From NCBI RefSeq assembly GCF_039941015.1, contig NZ_JBDVFI010000009.1: 64,000 nucleotides of DNA; one strand, given 5' to 3'. This document shows, in pieces, positions 62,917 to 64,000 of the stretch. The notes under the pieces were generated by a model. It saw nothing but the letters and a program-made list of their open reading frames with translations. It did no database searches and was not told the DNA's origin. The position numbers and the translations under genes are program-made. The DNA is from Sedimentitalea sp039941015. GTDB lineage: Bacteria; Pseudomonadota; Alphaproteobacteria; Rhodobacterales; Rhodobacteraceae. Within the stretch, counting starts at the first letter, position 1. Each line of letters begins with the position of its first letter.

Positions 62917-63047
62917 TCTCCCCAACCCTATGTGCCGCGCTCTTTTTGTTTTGGCTGTTGCCCGGCCCTCATATGAAATACAGCAATTTTTTGGCGTCAT
63001 GTCTATGGTGGATAAAAAGAGCCTTACCCGCCCGCTCTCGACCCAAC

Positions 63048-63647
63048 TCAAACAGGGCGCATTTGCGCGGCGATCGCCAAGGCCACGACAAGCAGCATCG
63101 ACAGCGCCATACCAACGTTGATCATCCTGTGTACACGTTCGGGAAGGTCCAATTGGCCAAGTCTGATGCCGGCCCAGAGCCACAAGAAATGGATCGGAAT
63201 CCAGATCGCATTCATGATCAATAACTTGATCACTGTTTCCGAAAAAAGATCGTCTGACAGAAAGGAAAATCCGGTAAACAGCGTTGTATTCACTGCATAT
63301 GCCTTGGGATTGATGATCTGCAGCGCCACGCCGCCAAGCAGTCCCGGCGGGCGAGACCGTTGGATAAAGGCAACACGCGATCCCGCGAGCGCAATTCGCG
63401 CCGCCAAGTAAAGCAGATACGCGACCGACAACAGAAACAGCACTGTTCGTAGTCGATCGTCCGCCAGCACCATCGCGGCAAGCCCGCTGATCACCGTGGC
63501 GGACACCAGATTCTGCCCGATAAACAGCCCACCGACATAGCGTGTACCGGGCCCGCGGCCAAAGGCCGATCCAACACCAGCGGTCGACAACACACCCGGC
63601 CCCGGGGTTATGATCAGGAAAAAGACTGCCGCCGCGAAGGTCAGCAT
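63048..63647 (-). CDS. LysE-family exporter
   Basis: 199 residues with about six membrane helices. The N-terminus carries the family mark FFLIITPGPGVLSTAGVGSAFGRGPGTRYVGGLFIGQNLV, and later segments include GGVALQIINPKAYAVNTTLF. Exports amino acids or related metabolites across the inner membrane; substrate unknown. The start at 63647 has no strong ribosome site. Neighbour of a DMT transporter on the same strand. Confidence 0.88.
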   Translation of the reverse strand: MLTFAAAVFFLIITPGPGVLSTAGVGSAFGRGPGTRYVGGLFIGQNLVSATVISGLAAMVLADDRLRTVLFLLSVAYLLYLAARIALAGSRVAFIQRSRPPGLLGGVALQIINPKAYAVNTTLFTGFSFLSDDLFSETVIKLLIMNAIWIPIHFLWLWAGIRLGQLDLPERVHRMINVGMALSMLLVVALAIAAQMRPV

Positions 63648-63689
63648 CCGGCAGGCGCCGTCGAGAATCTCGAATTAGCTGCGCACATA

Positions 63690-64000
63690 CTAAGGCTCCA
63701 TCCGCTTTTCGCGCCACCAGATCACGAGCCCGGACATCACGACAATCGCCGCGCCGGTCACAGTCCATTGGTCAGGAAGATTGCCAAAGACCACATAGCT
63801 GCTGATCGTGAGATAGATCATGAAGGAATAGGTATAAGGCATCAACGTACCGGCGGGCGCAAAGCCGTGCGCGCGCGTGAGCAATTCATGCCCCAGCCAC
63901 CCCCAGAATCCGAGCGCGATCATCACCCCCCATTCAAGCCCGGTCTCAGGCGTTCGCCATGTCATGATCGCAAAGGGCAACAGCGCGATAGTGCCGACAG
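63690..64000 (-). CDS. DMT-superfamily (EamA) transporter, cut by window end
   Basis: The C-terminal part of an EamA permease; the frame stays open to the last base, so the N-terminal portion lies outside. Visible are three to four membrane helices: WGVMIALGFWGWLGHELLTRAHGFAPAGTLMPYTYSFMIYLTISSYVVFG, then TVTGAAIVVMSGLVIWWRE. Substrate unknown. It is upstream of the LysE gene on the same strand, 42 nt apart, so the two transporters may be co-transcribed. Confidence 0.85.
   Translation of the reverse strand, partial: VGTIALLPFAIMTWRTPETGLEWGVMIALGFWGWLGHELLTRAHGFAPAGTLMPYTYSFMIYLTISSYVVFGNLPDQWTVTGAAIVVMSGLVIWWREKRMEP

Noticed and set aside
62906..63121. A 71-codon plus-strand frame starting inside operator candidate 2
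   Set aside because: No ribosome site or protein features; its 3' part is antisense to the LysE gene.
1..64000. CRISPR arrays, tRNA or rRNA genes, insertion sequences, toxin-antitoxin or phage genes
   Set aside because: I looked for repeat-spacer arrays, clover-leaf type segments, transposase motifs and integrase motifs and found none that I could support.

Overview
The window looks like chromosomal DNA of a Rhodobacterales (Roseobacter-group) alphaproteobacterium. The evidence is a GcrA-type cell-cycle regulator, a GC-rich sequence with tightly packed ATGA/TGATG-coupled genes, PuuD-type urate oxidation, a ROK-type XylR next to xylFHG, and a LacI/CceR-like operator in front of a gap gene. 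I see no rRNA, tRNA, CRISPR array, insertion sequence, prophage or replication origin. Almost all of the sequence is ordinary core and metabolic genes, with a few unusual features.

Layout. 1-4.4 kb: the 3' part of etfA and its terminator, an unrecognised coiled-coil protein with a hydrophobic hairpin, then argD-argF. 4.7-11.2 kb: a Baeyer-Villiger-type monooxygenase, an LpxR-like outer-membrane gene broken by one in-frame TAA, a DMT transporter, gcrA, a YHS-domain protein, and an SseB-like/uracil-glycosylase-like pair. 11.4-16.1 kb: a short surface-polysaccharide operon (kpsT-like, kpsE-like, kdsA, phosphomannomutase). 16.1-25.7 kb: housekeeping and small genes (AsmA family, rimO, CDGSH protein, IMPACT family, M48 lipoprotein, DUF167, deacetylase family, nitroreductase, EI24/CysZ-like) and two linked secreted proteins of unknown role.

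25.9-34.8 kb holds purine catabolism: puuD (urate oxidation), uraH, a puuE-uraD fusion, allE, allA, a nucleobase permease and a LysR regulator. Together they take urate to glyoxylate, except that no allantoate amidohydrolase is visible. A first GAPDH gene sits within this block. 34.9-41.1 kb is tamA-tamB, and TamB contains six exactly spaced 61-residue repeats.

41.1-52.5 kb is a D-xylose locus: xylF-xylH-xylG-glk on the minus strand, xylR divergent from it, and xylB-xylA. I find matching 23-bp operator candidates in front of xylF/xylR and xylB. A CRTAC1-like protein and a di-haem MauG-like enzyme are embedded in the locus. 52.5-56.9 kb: a small lipoprotein, an ExoY-like sugar transferase, a second GAPDH gene with a CceR-like site, an AraC regulator and an EthD-domain protein. 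57.0-62.7 kb: a pyruvate dehydrogenase operon aceE-aceF-lpd of the homodimeric-E1 type, preceded by a leader region with three palindromes, two of which share one architecture and lie 158 bp apart. The window ends with a LysE exporter and a truncated DMT transporter gene.

No clearly novel defence or mobile system is visible. The best leads are the aceE control region, the TamB repeat array, the broken lpxR-like gene, the unknown hairpin protein at 0.9-2.1 kb, and the MauG/CRTAC1 pair inside the xylose locus.
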